Positions 1-14,000 of a DNA stretch of 64,000 bases are shown here, one piece after another. Position 1 is the stretch's first letter; every line of letters starts with the position of its first letter. The stretch is taken from contig WBMV01003373.1 of the NCBI GenBank assembly GCA_013396655.1, positions 521,772-585,771 on the forward strand. Direction: 5' to 3'. Both the position numbers and the translations under genes were made by a program. Origin of the DNA: Campylorhamphus procurvoides (taxonomy: Eukaryota > Chordata > Aves > Passeriformes > Dendrocolaptidae). Under the pieces are notes generated by a model. That model had not been told where the DNA came from and searched no databases. It saw nothing but the letters and a program-made list of their open reading frames with translations.

Positions 1-1668
1 TTAGAGTTATTAAGATTGTGACTGCTGTATTAAGGAAGGAAAAGCTTCAATGGAAGTCTGTGGCATTTTCTACAAAAGTTAAATACTTTTTATAATAGCA
101 TTGTTGGGCAGCTCCCTTCAGTTCACAATACAATCAAAATGAACTGTCTGCTGCTCGATACTGTGTTTCTCACTGCATGATAACATGCCATTGTAATGAA
201 CTATGAGAAAAAAACCCAGTATTTAACATATTTGTTACTATCCTCCAAGAACTTTTATGATAAATAGTATTTGATATCATCAAAGTAAGTGCTGGTGCAA
301 AACAAAACCAAAAATAGAATCCAATGGAGATCAGAAGATAAGATTGCATACAGTTGAAATACTGTTCCATATGGCTGGCATTAGCTGCAGCTTCAAGGCA
401 GACCAAATTTAACTAAACAAGCACTGCTCCAATCCCATCATTTGCAACAACAATAGCAATTAGGTGACTTCTTGGTAAAACAATTCTAGGGCATAAAACC
501 CATCAAAGACCAACCTTATAAAAAAATTAAAAGTTTTATTCTTTTTTTGCGATGGACTGCTTTACTGTCAGACCAAACTGGCATAAGTTTGTGCAAGAAG
601 GGGACAGGGAACATGTGGCTGGAGAATAAGGCAGCACCCATAGCAGTTGGCAACATCGCAACATATTCTTGACACATACTGCATGATTACAGAAGCAGTT
701 TTACTTTGGTAGTTTTCTTCCTTCTGCGATTCATTTGAAACCAGCATGTTTTCTGTGCACATGAACAGATAACAGCCCTAAGTCTACTAAAATCAGTTTT
801 CTGACAAAGCAGTTTCTCAAATTTGCACATAAACAAAGGGCAAATACCGCACTTTTCTACCTGTAAAAATTAAAGCACTTAGTCTTCATATATTTTCCTT
901 TTTGCCACTCACTTTTTGCAACATAATATGCATTTTAAACAAGAATAGTTACCAGTGGCCTAGCACTCCCATTTTGATGGTTCTGTATTGCAAAGGTATA
1001 ACTTGCAAGAAAAGGGAGAGCAATTTCGCTTGTGAATACTGCACATTCTCAGAACAGTGATGATTTGTAAGAAAGAAAAAAACAGATCTATCTTGGTTAA
1101 AAGCCCAGTTTGACTGTAGCCAGAGCTAAAACACAATGCCATCTGTTTGTCTCATTCTTCCTATTGTTGAACTTGTTGAATTTGTCATTAACAACTGCAA
1201 AAAGCATGGGCAGAAATTAATTTAGAGGATTCATTATATGGTCACACTGTTTAACCTATTTTTTTCAGAGCTGTAGAATTTTGCTCCTCTGTACCTACTG
1301 CCTGGCTTTAAATCCTGAGATCATAGGCATTGTGAAATTGCCATACTGAAGTTTTTTATCAAGGTTACTGTTTAACTATTATGTCATTGGCATTTAAGTA
1401 ACCCAGGAATAAGATTTGTGCATCAGCACTGTACTGTGAGAAGTTCTGATAGCAAGCATAGTAAAGACAGGCTTTTTTCATCAATCCATTAAAGATAAAT
1501 GTAATCACTGTAAAAAGAACTATAGACTTGACATAAAAAAGAAAAACTAAAGAAAGTATAGTTTCACAATCAGTGAGAGAATTTTCATCTGCTTCTGCCG
1601 ATGTTCTTTGGTCCTACATTGGATGACTGGCTCATTTTATGGAGAAGTTATACATGATGGTGGGGCAG
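1..1668. other. Unique AT-rich non-coding DNA
   Basis: I see no exon with paired splice sites, no repeat family and no RNA gene in this stretch. The ORFs present are short (up to 78 codons), start and stop at random places and have no recognisable composition. Intergenic or intronic DNA is the simplest reading. Confidence 0.5.
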
Positions 1669-1799
1669 TCATAGAACCACAGAGTCAGAGAATAGTTTGG
1701 GTTGAAAGGGACCTTAAAGATCATCTAGTTCCAACTTTCTGCCATGGACAGGGATGCCTTCCACTACACCATGTTGCTCAAAGCCCCATTCAGTCCGGC
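1669..1799 (-). mobile_element. CR1 LINE fragment, 3' end, minus strand
   Basis: The plus strand reads 'tcatagaaccacagagtcag', then 'gtttgggttgaaagggacct' and a segment matching the complement of the avian CR1 3' untranslated region ('...ttccactacaccatgttgctcaaagcccc'-type text). CR1 elements end in an octamer of the ATTCTRTG type, so this complement orientation puts the element on the minus strand with its 3' end at 1669. Only about 130 bp survive. It is the usual 5'-truncated, dead copy of this non-LTR retrotransposon family and encodes nothing. Several substitutions from the familiar CR1 end suggest an old insertion. Confidence 0.9.
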
Positions 1800-4700
1800 T
1801 AATTGCGGCCTCATCTGTTCCTTTACCCTCATTCTTTTCACCTGTAGCTCTGTTTTCCCTCTTCAGGGAAAGTTAGTCTTCTTCACTTCTTGCTTTGAAA
1901 AGTAGCTCCTGTTCCTTGTCTCTCATCCTCATGCCCTTCATTCCCTGAACGACACTGCCTCAGCCTCCCAGCTTGGCTTCAGCACAGCTCCCTTAGGACT
2001 GCCCACCACACTTTGACACACAGGAGGAAGTTGCCATGTTAAACTCATTTGTTAAGTACTGGAATGTACTTGCTGATGAACAAAACATATCTGAGGCAAG
2101 CTGTGCTTCAGTGACCTATCGAAAATAAGTTCTGTGTAAAGAACAGAGTTAATGAAAACTCATTTCTAAAGGAGTCTCATGTTCCCTATATCTCACTTAT
2201 AACAGTATTGCTGGGTTTTCTGGTCAGAGATCCCTACAGTGTATGAGGCAGGAGTGCTGTGGCCAGCCTGGAGCTACAAGGCTGGTCTCCTGCTTGCAGC
2301 TGTCTGGCTGGCAGGAGACTCAGCCTCAGCTCCTCTCCTTGAGAGCACTCTTTACAATCAGTTGCAAAACTTGGGGAAAGAAAACATTAATGGAAGTCTG
2401 GTCAAAGATGCTATTTTTTTAAACTCTATTATTAGTAAGTTTTTCCATTTAAAACTCACTTACACAAAAGTAAAATTGACTACTGAAAAAAATGCATTTT
2501 GGTTTCATTTTGCCATGAGAGAGGGAATCATGCTTCCATCTTGGGATTATTATCTATATAATTCCAGAAGAAATTAAAGATTTTAGTTTTCTTTCTAAAA
2601 AGGATGGTTGATTTTCCACATCATAGGAATGGTCTTAATGACACAGTTTACAGTGGGGCTGCCACTGTATCAGACATTTTTTCATAGAGCCCCTTTTCAG
2701 AACTGCTGCCTGTCTGATAGGAGCCAAATGAAACTAGGGATGTTATCTCTCCATCAAAGAGTCTGGGTACCCTCTTGAGTTGGTATCTGAAAATTTTTTC
2801 ATTTGCCATATGTAATTTTAAAGAGGGGAATGTACAGAGTGGGAAGGGATTCAACAACAGTTGTTGTAAACAACTGTTCATCATTGGTGGAGACTGCAAG
2901 AGCAGGACTTCCAGCCTTGAGCTCCTACTAGTTGCAGAAAACAGTCTTGAAATTAAACATTAAAAAAAACCAACCCCCTAAACCTGGAATCAAGACTGGA
3001 CTTTTCCCAGTCAGGATTTATGGTTTTCAGTGTTATCTGCTTAACACTGATGCCATGCAAATTCTTCACCAAGCAATTTCCAACCAGCATCATAATTTAT
3101 GTAAACTGTAACATACTGTAAGAGCATTCTGAAAAGAAAACATCGTGCCTCTCTGTAAACAGTATGAACAGCTAAACTTACTTTAATGCTTTTATGCAAT
3201 TTGTAGTGTGAACCTCACTTCTCTGAACTTCCTCTCTGGTCACTGAATTTTGGAAGTCCTTTCTTTCATAATGAGCTGTCTATCAAATCTTCTCTCCATC
3301 ACAACATTTGTGACTCCTAATCTTCTTGCAAACAAACAGACGCAGAACACATATTTTTTTTTATTTCTCTGGCCTCTACTTTTTTGTTAGACCCCTCTTT
3401 TGTCACCCTTAAGAGCATCTGTCCATGCTTATGACTTGTAAATTACCAGTCTTAATTTAGCTCATAAAGTCAAATCAGGAGCTATTTTTACCTGATGTTG
3501 TGAATTAACACTGCTATCTAGAGTAAAATTTTCACTATTAGAGTACATTTTGTTGCATAACCCAATAATAATTCTAATCCCACTGTTCTGTTAGTATTCT
3601 AAATAAATATTCTAAGTGGCTTTTCCAAGTCTGCCACAACAGTTTAGGCTCTTTTTTTAGCAGCAGTCTTATCTGACTTCTAGTCCCAAAGTACAGGTCT
3701 CTTCTATGAACTTTCATAATGCTAAATTAAAATATGTGTAAGAACTTTACCTCCAAATCTGAAGTCAGTGAGATTAGGGAAGGCATTTCTTTACATCATA
3801 CTCAGGAATTAAAAGAAGAATGAATACTTTTCTATAGTTACATCTCTGTATGGATTAGTCCTTTTCAGCACTGATAAATCATATTTGCTCAAGTTTTGTA
3901 TTGGAAATACTAATCATGGCAAACTGTTGAGTCTTTCCAGTGAAGCCTTTTAGAGGCTAATGTGCATCATCAGCTGAGAGTGGGGGAAGCGTGTTCTTAA
4001 CCATGTATTTTGTAAAATGGTAAAATCCTGTAAAGTTCCTATAAATGGTAATTTGTGCTTACATTAAGAGTTAAGGTTAAAATTACTCACCAGAGCAGTT
4101 GTTTAACTAAAACTGACAAGATCTATTTTAGATATGGCATTGCTTGTGACAGCCTTAACAGCGGAATATACTCCAGAATTTTTTCTCACCTAGTTATATA
4201 CGACTCTGTACATCATTTACCAGCTGCTGATAGCATAGATGAGTTGTCTTTTTGATAGAAGAGTTTACTCAAATGTCATTAATATCAGAGAATAATTGTG
4301 AAGACCATAAGCCACTAACTCCAGATGCTGAGCATGTGCCTACATCTGGGTCTGTTGTAGTTTATGTGTGTTTTGTTCTTCCAGTCCTATTCATGTAGTG
4401 TTCTCATTCAAAATTTGAATGATAGAAGGAAAAGCACAAATCATTAATACCTTCTCAGGACTCTTCTGTGACAGGCAGTCAATGTTGAAGCCACTCTTGT
4501 GGAGACAGTATAATGTAAACCTGACCAAACTATCTATAAAGTAGTTGGTATGGCCTGTGAATACCACAGCAGCTTAGGATTGCACTAGACATAAAACTCA
4601 TTAATTGTTCTGCTACTTAGATAGCTTTCAAAACAAGCGTTCCAACCCACATCAAATCTTGCGGTTCCTGTTGACCAGGCTGACATAGAAGGTTGAGTCA

Positions 4701-6012
4701 GTAGTCACAGTGAAGATCTCTTTGACTTTTAAGTTGAGCAATCTCAATTCCAAAACTGTTGTCTGTGAGATAGAAGCCCACTAGTACTGAACACAGGACC
4801 AGTGCCTTTACCATGCATGGGCAGAACAAGGTGATCAGACTGATGTATCACACAACAGAGTGAAGCAGCTCTGGCAGCAATGAAACTCCTCTGGAGTCAC
4901 ACTGACTGGAAGTAAAGCAAACCTGTTTCTTGGTCATGAAATCTCTTGGACCTTAAGCACAGAAATGATCCAACCCATAAGCACTAGTTCGTTTCCTGGA
5001 GACTGCCTCTAGGATAAATAGGCCCTACTCTATCATCCACTTGCATCCCCTAGGAGAGCTTTCATACAAAATTTCAGTCCCTTCAGTCCTTGCCTTCCAT
5101 TAGCTTAAAGACATAAAAATTACAAATATAAATTTCTTGCAGACCCTTGTCAACTATAATAGAATAACATCCTGACACACATTTCCCATTTCCCACAGTA
5201 AAGAGAATCAGATATAAAATGAATTCTTTATCTACCTTCTGCAAAACTTCATTATAAATACTTTATGTCATGTTGCCTCAATAGTCTTAAATAGGCTTAA
5301 AATTCACTTCTTGAAATGTTTTTTAGCCTTCCAGTTGTCTAGCATTCCTTTTGAGAGAGGATGATGAGGTGAGGTTGCACTCTCAGTTTATGGAGAGCTG
5401 TGTCTCTCTGGCACTGTTTCCCCTGTCCCTTGTCCGTGTGACTACTTTGCCAATTGCTTTGCATCACTGATGCCAAGACTGTCACCATGCTGTCCTGTAA
5501 GTGGCAGCTGGCTCCCTTTCCTGCAGTGATTTATAACGATGTAGTCAGCAGTGCGGCTGGGGAAACTGCATGAGATAGGGGCCAGGGTGCACTCCTTCCC
5601 TGGAGGGCAGAGATATCTGGGTTTCAGCTTGAATATTAGAGGGGGAAAGTTTTTTTTTCCCTAGATAGGATGAGGGGCTGTGTTGGTGTCAGGGAGCAAG
5701 GTATCCCTTATGAAGTGTTTGAATGATTATGCCAGTATATCTTGCTCTTACAGAAATTGTGAGGCAGGTTTCATAGCACTTAAAAAGTGCTGCTATCCTT
5801 TAGCTGGTTTCTTCTCTCCACTTACACAGCAGTACTATGAGACTAAGTGTGGTATCTGATACCCCTCTATTTACCTTCTCTTTGTCATGAAGGAAATTTA
5901 CCATTAATTATCATTTCACTTCTCTCCTAGGTAGTTTTGTTCTCCAGGTGTGAGAACAGTCCAGGTTAGTACCCGGAAAAACAAGCAGATGCACCAGCAG
6001 TACATCTCAGCT
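1800..6012. other. Unique non-coding DNA between two CR1 copies
   Basis: No repeat family, RNA gene or convincing exon is visible. The longest ORF (2239-2577, plus, 112 codons) includes a segment preceded by 'cttgcag' but no donor keeps its frame, so I do not call it. The rest is ordinary AT-rich sequence. Confidence 0.45.
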
Positions 6013-6948
6013 AAGCCAAGTAGCCTGTTTAATATCTTTATCAATGATTTGCATAAGGGGATTGAGTACACTCTCATGAAGTTTGCAGACAACATCAGGT
6101 GTTGATCTGCTGGAGGAATGAAGGCTCTGCAGAGGGATCTGAACTGTCTGGATCAATGGGCCAAGGCCAATGGTATGAGATTCCACAAGGCAAAGTGCTA
6201 GGTCCTGCACTTTGGTCACAACAATGTCATGCAGCACTACAGATTGTGAGAAGGTGTCCAGAAAGTGTCCCAGTAAAAAAAAAAACCTTAGGGTGCTGGT
6301 CAGCAGCCAGATGAGCATGAGCCAGCCATGTGCCAAGGTGCCCAAGAAGGCCAATGGCATCCTGGCTTATATCAGCAATAGTGTGACCAGCAGGACTAGG
6401 GCGGTGATCATTCCACTGTACTCGGCATTGGTATGGCCACACCTCAGTACTGAGTTGAGTTCTGGGCCCCTCAGTTTAGGAAGAATGTTGAAGTGGTCAG
6501 ACATGTTCAGAGAAGGGCAATGAAGGGTCTTGAGCACAAGTCTCATAAGGAGCAGCTGAGGGAGCTGGGATTGTTTAGCTTGGAAAAAAAGGAGGCTAGA
6601 GGAAGACCTTGTCACTCTCTACAACTACATGAAAGTGGGTCGTAGCCAAGTGGGGGTCCATCTCTTCTCCCAGGTAACAAGCAATATGACAAGAGGAAAT
6701 GGCCTCAAATTGCACCAGGTGAAGTTTAGATTGGATATTAGGAAAAATTTCTTTATAAAAAGGGTTGTCAGGCATTGGAACAGACTGCCCGGGAAAGTGG
6801 TAAAACCACCATTCCTGGAAGTATTTAAAAAACATGTAGATGTAGCATTGAGAGACACGGTTTAGTGGTGGGCTTGGCAGTGCTGGGTTAACAGTTGGAC
6901 TTGACAGCTTTAGAGGACCTTTCCAACCTTAATGATTCTATGATTGAT
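6013..6948 (+). mobile_element. CR1 LINE fragment with broken reverse-transcriptase 3' part
   Basis: About 0.94 kb of CR1 in sense orientation. It begins inside the reverse-transcriptase ORF ('tttatcaatgatttgcataa', 'gtttgcagacaacatc', corresponding to the catalytic FADD-type region, here altered to FADN and followed by a deletion). It runs through the C-terminal ORF2 region and ends with 'aaccttaatgattctatgat', the characteristic CR1 3' terminus. The longest intact piece, 6629-6865, encodes 78 residues including '[20 protein letters not shown]', the conserved C-terminal end of the CR1 ORF2 protein. Frameshifts, an A-run near 6280 and in-frame stops break the frame upstream. The 5' truncation is normal for LINE target-primed integration. 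The ORF on the opposite strand (6007-6360) is a shadow. Inactive copy. Confidence 0.95.
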
Positions 6949-9900
6949 GACAGAGCTCCACTGCAAAATGGCCACATACAGGAGGCAGAAACAGGGCCAG
7001 GGTACAAAGAAGGGCTTTAGAAATATTGCCCAGCTCAGGCAGTGTTCCCTCATGAAGAGATGGGGTTAAGAAAGCCAAAGACTGGCAAAGACATAAAAAA
7101 CAAGACAAAGAGCTTCAGCCCCTGCATGAGTAATAAAAGGCCAAACAAGGTAGTGGACTCACTGCTAAGCTGGATTCTTGACTTCATGGCAACAAGCATG
7201 GAAAGTTACAAATTGCTCCTATATCCTGAATTATAAAAACAAATCTTAACCCATTAAATCTCAATAATACATGTTCTTGATACACAGATGAAGAAATCCT
7301 TTAGGACTGTATACCTGCATGTTTACTTGCTGGGATATGCACACATGTTTTTATCACATGACGCTTTCCTCTCTGGAACTTTAGTTCTTAAGGTCAAGCA
7401 GGTTTTAGTACTAAGAGTTGGTTAATCTTGTGATATTATCAAGGATAGGTGAAGTGGTAGGTGTTTTTTTTTTTTAGACAACACTAGAAATTAAAGAATA
7501 TAACATATTTTCAAATTATGTTATAATTTGCATTGCATATATAATATAATGCATGTCTTTGCAGCTAAGAAAAATCTTGAAAACATTAGAAACATTAGAA
7601 AAAATCTGAAGAGTAGTAGGCTAGGAGGAAAAGGCTGGAAATTATTATTCAAGCCTTGAAAGATAAGCTCATCACTTGGATTTTGAGGATCACATGAAAA
7701 TATTTTATTAATAGTTGGAATTGCCTGATACAAAGCTGGATTAAATCAATGGACAAGCTCTCATTAGTTGTTGTGACATCTGCTGCAAAAAGAAAATTAC
7801 AAAGTAGAAGTATATTTGCTAAAGCACCATTAGGAACTGATCTATTGAAATGCTTTCTGACTACCTTTTGATGTTGGGCAAATTGTCATGTTTGTGGTTA
7901 TGACTTTAACATAATGAAGTATAAAATATGTGTATGTATTGCAACAAAAAGTATAATTTTTTCCTCATAATGAAATAGAACTGACAAGTCTTGTGGGATG
8001 CATGGAAGCTTTAGTTCCTTTTAAATACAAGATAACTGACTGATGGCACTGTGTCCCAAGGCAAGGTCAGACATGAGTTCAATGGTACTACAGGGAGTAG
8101 AAGATGGGCCACTGGACCCTCAGTTCAGCATCGTAAACACAATAACCCCTTCTGAGTTGCTTAGAAAAAAAAATGAATGAGAGTGCTTTGACATTTAGGA
8201 AGTTAATGATGTTAGAAGAGTTGATGATCCGAAAAAAGCTATCAGTGACTTGTTGCCACAGTTCTGTGAAGCAATGAATTTATAAAGTGTCAGTGAATGA
8301 GAATGATAGACTTAACCCTCCTCCCATCTTCAGCCAGTCTTGCAGCAGATAGATATCCCCCATCTTTTGGTGGTTTACGGCTGTAGTTTTTGTAGGATTG
8401 GGAGACTAACAGTACGGAGCAGATTTGGACTCAATGGCCATAATGCATATTTCCTCCAGGTCCTTCAGCTCTTTGCAAGGACAATTCTGTCATGATTAGC
8501 ATCATCATTTACAAGTCCTGTCTTTCAAGTTACATGAATAAAAACAGTGTCATTGTTTGTCACATGTACAAAGGACTGGAAACGAGGTCCCTAATTTTAT
8601 TTTTGCTAGTTTTGTTGAGAACATGAGTAACCTTGTTTTTTCAGCAAGAGATTTAATTTGCAAAACAAGACTGGAACCTTTCCTCTGACTCACCTGTTTT
8701 GTTCTGTGTATCTCCCATCTTAAGTATTTCCTTTGTATTCCCTTTTTAAATACCATCTGTTCTAACGAAAAAAAAATAACTCGGGATGTTGTGTTTATAT
8801 TCAAGTTCTTTAATAGTTCATGTAGATACTACCATATGGTTCTATTTCATTTCTAAAAGGAAATTCCTTCAAGGTTCACCTGTGTAACAGCTGAATAGGA
8901 AACCTGCAGAGCTATTACAGTTTCCAAATAAGTTACTTCCTGCCCATATTTCCACACAGAAGTACTCCAAACCTGCAGAGATAGTGTGCTTTTGACCCGT
9001 TGCTGGTTTTCCACTGTCTCCCAGCTTACTTACTTTAAAAAAAAAACATAAACAAACAAACAAAAAACAAAACACAACCCTTAAGTGATGTAATAAGTAT
9101 TGGAATATGTACGTGAGGGAGGAAGTTCTTTAGGCTAGAACTGTCTTTACATGGTATCATTGGCTAGGACTGTACCTGACATCAGCATTCTTGGGCATTA
9201 CTGCTATGTACATCTTGCACCTACGGGCAGAGTGAGAGCCACATATGAAAGTCTATACTTGAGGGTCACACAGGGGTGGGCAAAGAAATCGGTATCAAGT
9301 TAAATGTAGAGTTTAAATATTTCCTGAACTGTTTCTTCTGCAGATGCAGAAGGGAATTTATAAAGGGTCAGAACCAACTTATGGTAATTTCAGTTCAGGA
9401 AACAATTTTAAGCTAACTTTGTGTTTGCCTAGATTTAGAGGCCTGGGAGCCAGATGAGCTTTTGATGAAATTCCATATAGCCACAGGGCTAGAGCTGGAT
9501 GGGAAGGTGTTTTTCCTGTACCACACTAATTTGTGTGTTAAAAACTATTTCAAATCCACCAAGACAATGAAGGAAATTGTTCCAGAATAGCTAATGTGTC
9601 TGGGTAATCCTCTAGGCTTCTTGGGTTAAGACCTTTTCTTGTGTCTTCATTTAGACAGGAATACAGTACCCCCCTCAGGGTGACTGTTCTTGGAAAGAGT
9701 AGAAATGGACAGGATATTTCAATTTCTCCCTTTGAAGCTTTTCTGTGTTAATCCTTAAATACTTTGGCAAGCCCAGCCTTGAGGGCTGCAAACTGGGACA
9801 GTGGAATCTAATGTTCAGGTTCTTGCTCCACAGAACATGATAAAAACCATGAGAAGTGGACTATTCCGACAGCAGAGACTGGGAAATTTGCTCAACATTC

Positions 9901-10742
9901 ACCTGCAGCCTGGTGTCTGTGTTATGGAGCTGAGTCAGGCCAAAGAGTAATTTAAATATAAGCCTGGCTTACTGGCTATTCTGTTGTATATAATTTGGAT
10001 TAGAAGTCTCCCCAAATGAAATTTCCATCAATATTAACATATTCCCACAACCTGTTCTTATTCATTGATATTTTCTGTCAGTTTTGTTGGAGAATTGCCC
10101 ATCATCTCTACTGGATGTTAATTATGGTGTGGTGTTAAAATAGCCAAAGACTTGTGGAACCAGATGAGATGAATAAGAGCTTGAGAAAAAGAGACATCCT
10201 AGTCATGGCCCTGCTGACAAGGAGAACTAGAGGATCATACCAGTGTCTTTCCACCTTGTATAGAATCACTTTCTTGTAAGGTATTCCCGAGCAGCCCTGT
10301 ATGTTCCTGCCTCATGCCCCTGCCTGTTTACTCTGTTTTGTTTATGTAAAAGGAACCCTTAGAATTAACAGTAGCCTAAATTTCCTCAAAATACAAACCT
10401 GAGATTAACTGCAAGTAACTCATAATTTTAACAGAAGTTTGGACAGGGTACAGAAAAGAATATACTATTCTTTGACTGGTGGTGACCTAGGGGAATCAGT
10501 CTTAGTCCAGCAGACTCATTCCAGTCAAACCTTGACAAAGGAAAATCGCTGCGAGGTTCCAGATGAACCATTTAAGGCTTGTTGCAGACAATATTGAGGT
10601 GTGGCTGTGCAGTCACTTATGTTGAAAGCAAGCTGTTTGGCAAACAGAACATTTCAAGACATGCAAATGTATCATCATGCTTTAATTTTGTTGAATTCAG
10701 GATAACTTGAATCCTTTTATTGCTTTAGACCTTGATGAAATC
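6949..10742. other. Unique AT-rich non-coding DNA
   Basis: I see no gene. There is a T-run near 7468-7478 and an A-rich (CAAA)n-like tract near 9040-9075. The ORFs that cover these runs on the minus strand are low-complexity artefacts. Confidence 0.45.
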
Positions 10743-11015
10743 TTAGAATGATAGAATGTTTGGAGTTGGAAGAGACATTAAACATAATTTAATTGCAATC
10801 CTACCTGTCATGGACTAAGACACCTTCCACCAGACCACCTATCCAACCTGGCCTTGAACACTTCCAGGGACTGGGCATCCACAACTTCTCTGGTAACCTT
10901 GTTCAATTGTCTCACTACCCTCACAGTAAAGAATTTCCACCATGTGTCTGAACTAAACCTACCCTCTTTCAGTTTAAAGCCATGACCATTTGTGTTATCA
11001 CTTACATGTCCTTGG
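10743..11015 (-). mobile_element. CR1 LINE fragment, minus strand
   Basis: The plus strand shows 'ttagaatgatagaatgtttg', 'cttccaccagaccacctatc', 'gccttgaacacttccaggga', 'tcacagtaaagaatttccac' and 'ctaccctctttcagtttaaa', all complement of the CR1 ORF2 C-terminus and 3' UTR. On the minus strand a frame (within 10808-11068) reads 'VTREVVDAQSLEVFKARLDR', the usual CR1 C-terminal motif. The fragment is about 270 bp, truncated at its 5' end and mutated (for example in the terminal octamers). It is a dead copy. Confidence 0.93.
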
Positions 11016-14000
11016 CCTTGTGACCTGTTTACTCTTCTGTCCCTTATGCTTAGCTGTACCGAGCACAAGGAAATACAGGAAATAGCATAGTATAAACTTA
11101 AGGGAAGACTATGATAGTATGGAGACCAGAAAGTGATAGTATGATAACTAAGTATATATGAAAAGTAATTGTAAGAAGGCTGTGTTCAGTATAATTTCAC
11201 TTACGCCAAAAGATAAAATGTCTGGAAAGTCACTGCCAAAGAAAGAGTGAAAAATAGAAAGAGTTTCCAGAGGTAGAAGTCAGAGCCAGTTTGATTGCTA
11301 ATCCCTTAATAAATTCCTTCATGTGAGACAGAATAATCAATATTATCAGCAATGTTTATTTACCTTATCAGAATAACAACATTTTGCATAAGTCAGGATA
11401 ATTTTACATTTTTAATAACAATGTAAAAGAAGAGATACCTTCCTAGACATTGCTAAGCTCTATTTTGACCTGCTACTGCCTTCAAATCTTCTTTGAAAAA
11501 TAGACTCTGAATTTATATAAGAAAATCTGTCCTAATTTATAGAATGGGTTAGCTACCTGTTGCTTTTTAAAAGAACATTCTAGCTTTAAATATTTTTAAA
11601 TTCGTTTATTTTGAAATAACATTCTAACTTTTAGATGTGAACACTTACTGTTCACTCAGTTAATAAACTTACAGCACTGCTGTCTCTATCATTACAAATA
11701 TCTCATGATACATCATTTTACATGATTATTTACCTGACATATGCACATTTGAAAATTTAATTTTTCTTTTAAAAAACATATGTCGCTATGAAAGCTTAAA
11801 TTTTGGAGATGGGTTCACTGAACTCTTCTGGTTCCCTGGTGATTAACATTTATGATTTTTCTTTTTATTTATTGTTCATGTGTCCACTATTTAAATAAAC
11901 AAATTACTTTGCTTTTCTGGGGTTTTGGTTTTGTTTATTTTTTACCTTTTCTTATTGTAAATGGCAAAGCACTGATGAGTGGTGAATGCATTTTCCTTCG
12001 TATGGCATCACAATCCAGACACTTTTTCAAGTATAAGGAACTATAGCCATTTTACAGGTTTTACAGGGATATTAAGCCTCTCATTTTTTAATCCTATTAA
12101 TTAGATCATTTTAGCAGGGCAAGATGAATACCTAATCCCAACAGAATTGTGTTCTGACCAAGGCATGTGTCCAGAATGTCTGGGTTATGTGTCCCTTTTT
12201 GCCAAATTACTCAACCTCTTTGTGTGTCACTATTTCCTTAAAATGGAAATAATGTATGAAGTGTTTAAGTGCATTTAATATAAGACAAAAGCTCCGAGAT
12301 CCTTACACAAAAGGCGTCATAGAAAATTATAAAACTGGGCTCCATGGGTTCTTATCCATGAAGGGTTTATATCTAAAAATGTTACAAAGTTCCAGATACC
12401 TGGGTATACGAATCCATTTCAGTGTTTTTTGCAAACTGAAAATAAATAACAACCTAAATCTTCATGAACACATCAGTTCTAGCCAAGCTTATGCTAAATG
12501 TGGTTTAGAATTAAAAGGGTTTGGAATTAAAAGGGTTCTTTTACAGAGATCTGGCTAGAGATGTAGAGATAAGTGAACTGATGCTACTACTGAGAAGCCC
12601 ATGTGAATTAGTCCAGACAGAGAGCCCCAGGGATATGTTTATACAGATTCCCACAGCTCAGAGTGCATTCTCCCAGTGTGCCTGGGCAGATACTCAGTGA
12701 GCTGCTCACAGAGGTGTCCTTACTGGGTCCCCACTGCTGTTTAAGTCCTGTTACTGCCTGTAGGGCCTGCAGAAATGGGGATGTGTGATGGAACTTTCAG
12801 CCCTGCCCTCAAGTAATTTGGTTAGATTTAATTTAAAATCCTAGCTGATTTTAGGGAGGATTTATATCAAAGCTGTTCTGTAAAATGCTGAGATGCACTG
12901 TTTAGTCTATGTTAGTTGAAAATGTCAGCCTGGTTTGTATGTCATACCACTGAAAATCAAGCAGTACTTGAGCACTTGGAATATGTTAGTTGCTAGTATG
13001 TTAGTATGTTATTGTTAGTACTCCAGTATGTTAGTTGCAAACCAATGTAAGTGCCTTATAGTGCCATTAAGCTTTAATTTAAGTTTGGACAAGTCTTTAG
13101 GAAATATAAGAGGTATAAAAATACCAAGAAGTGACTGTAACACCAAGGCTAACGAAGACTGCAAAGGGTCGATGACCTGAAGTGCTGACCCAGAGAACAA
13201 GCTCAGATCAAGAATCTGAAAGGCCAGTGGAGATGGAAGCTCTATCAAAGGTTCTATCAAAACAATTTATCAAAATACATTAACGGTACAATGCATAAAA
13301 TATCTAAAATATTGCTACAGTTTTATTTCCCCCTGGGCAAAATCCTGTTGCTATTTTCACAATGAGGAAAGGAAAGCATGTGTGTACCTGAATGGGAATA
13401 GTAGGATTACTGCATTCTCATGGGGAAATGAGAAGAATGCAGCAAACAAATGCTGCTTATGCATATAGATGTAAATCTGATGGTGAGTGTAATTCACTTT
13501 CCCATGTTCTTCTTTGCCATTTGGTATCTTCTGAATAATATTCAAGCCCTTATAGCCCTAGAAGAATGTGGGCAGAATTATTAATTGTGAGGAAATAATT
13601 TCTCATGGTTTTGAATTGATCTATTTCCAAGCAGGTCAAATCCAAAGTTGTTTAGCTAATACAAATGCAGATTATCTCCCCAAAAAAAGATTTTTTTATT
13701 ATTATTTTTTACTAACATTTTGCACAATAAATAATTCAGCCCATTTGCAAGAACATGAAGTGAATTTTGACCTCCCAAGAGTGAATTTAAATTTGCTCCT
13801 GGCATGAATAAGAAAACAATTAAATTAATAGCAAGAAAATCACATTCCCTAATTTAAAGCAGGATCTGGACTTTATTATTTCACACAGCAGATGAGCTGC
13901 CTTAACCACTAAACTGTTGGTTTTTCTGGCATGTCTTTTTCATTTCTAATGATTTTTTATTCTGGACTGAAAATATAATTACATATATTACACCTTTTTC

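Noticed and set aside
2239..2577. 112-codon plus-strand ORF with a hydrophobic start
   Set aside because: The start has a signal-peptide-like look, but there is no promoter, splice or homology support, and the tail is translated AT-rich DNA.
6007..6360. 117-codon minus-strand ORF
   Set aside because: It is the antisense shadow of the CR1 reverse-transcriptase fragment, which reads sensibly on the plus strand.
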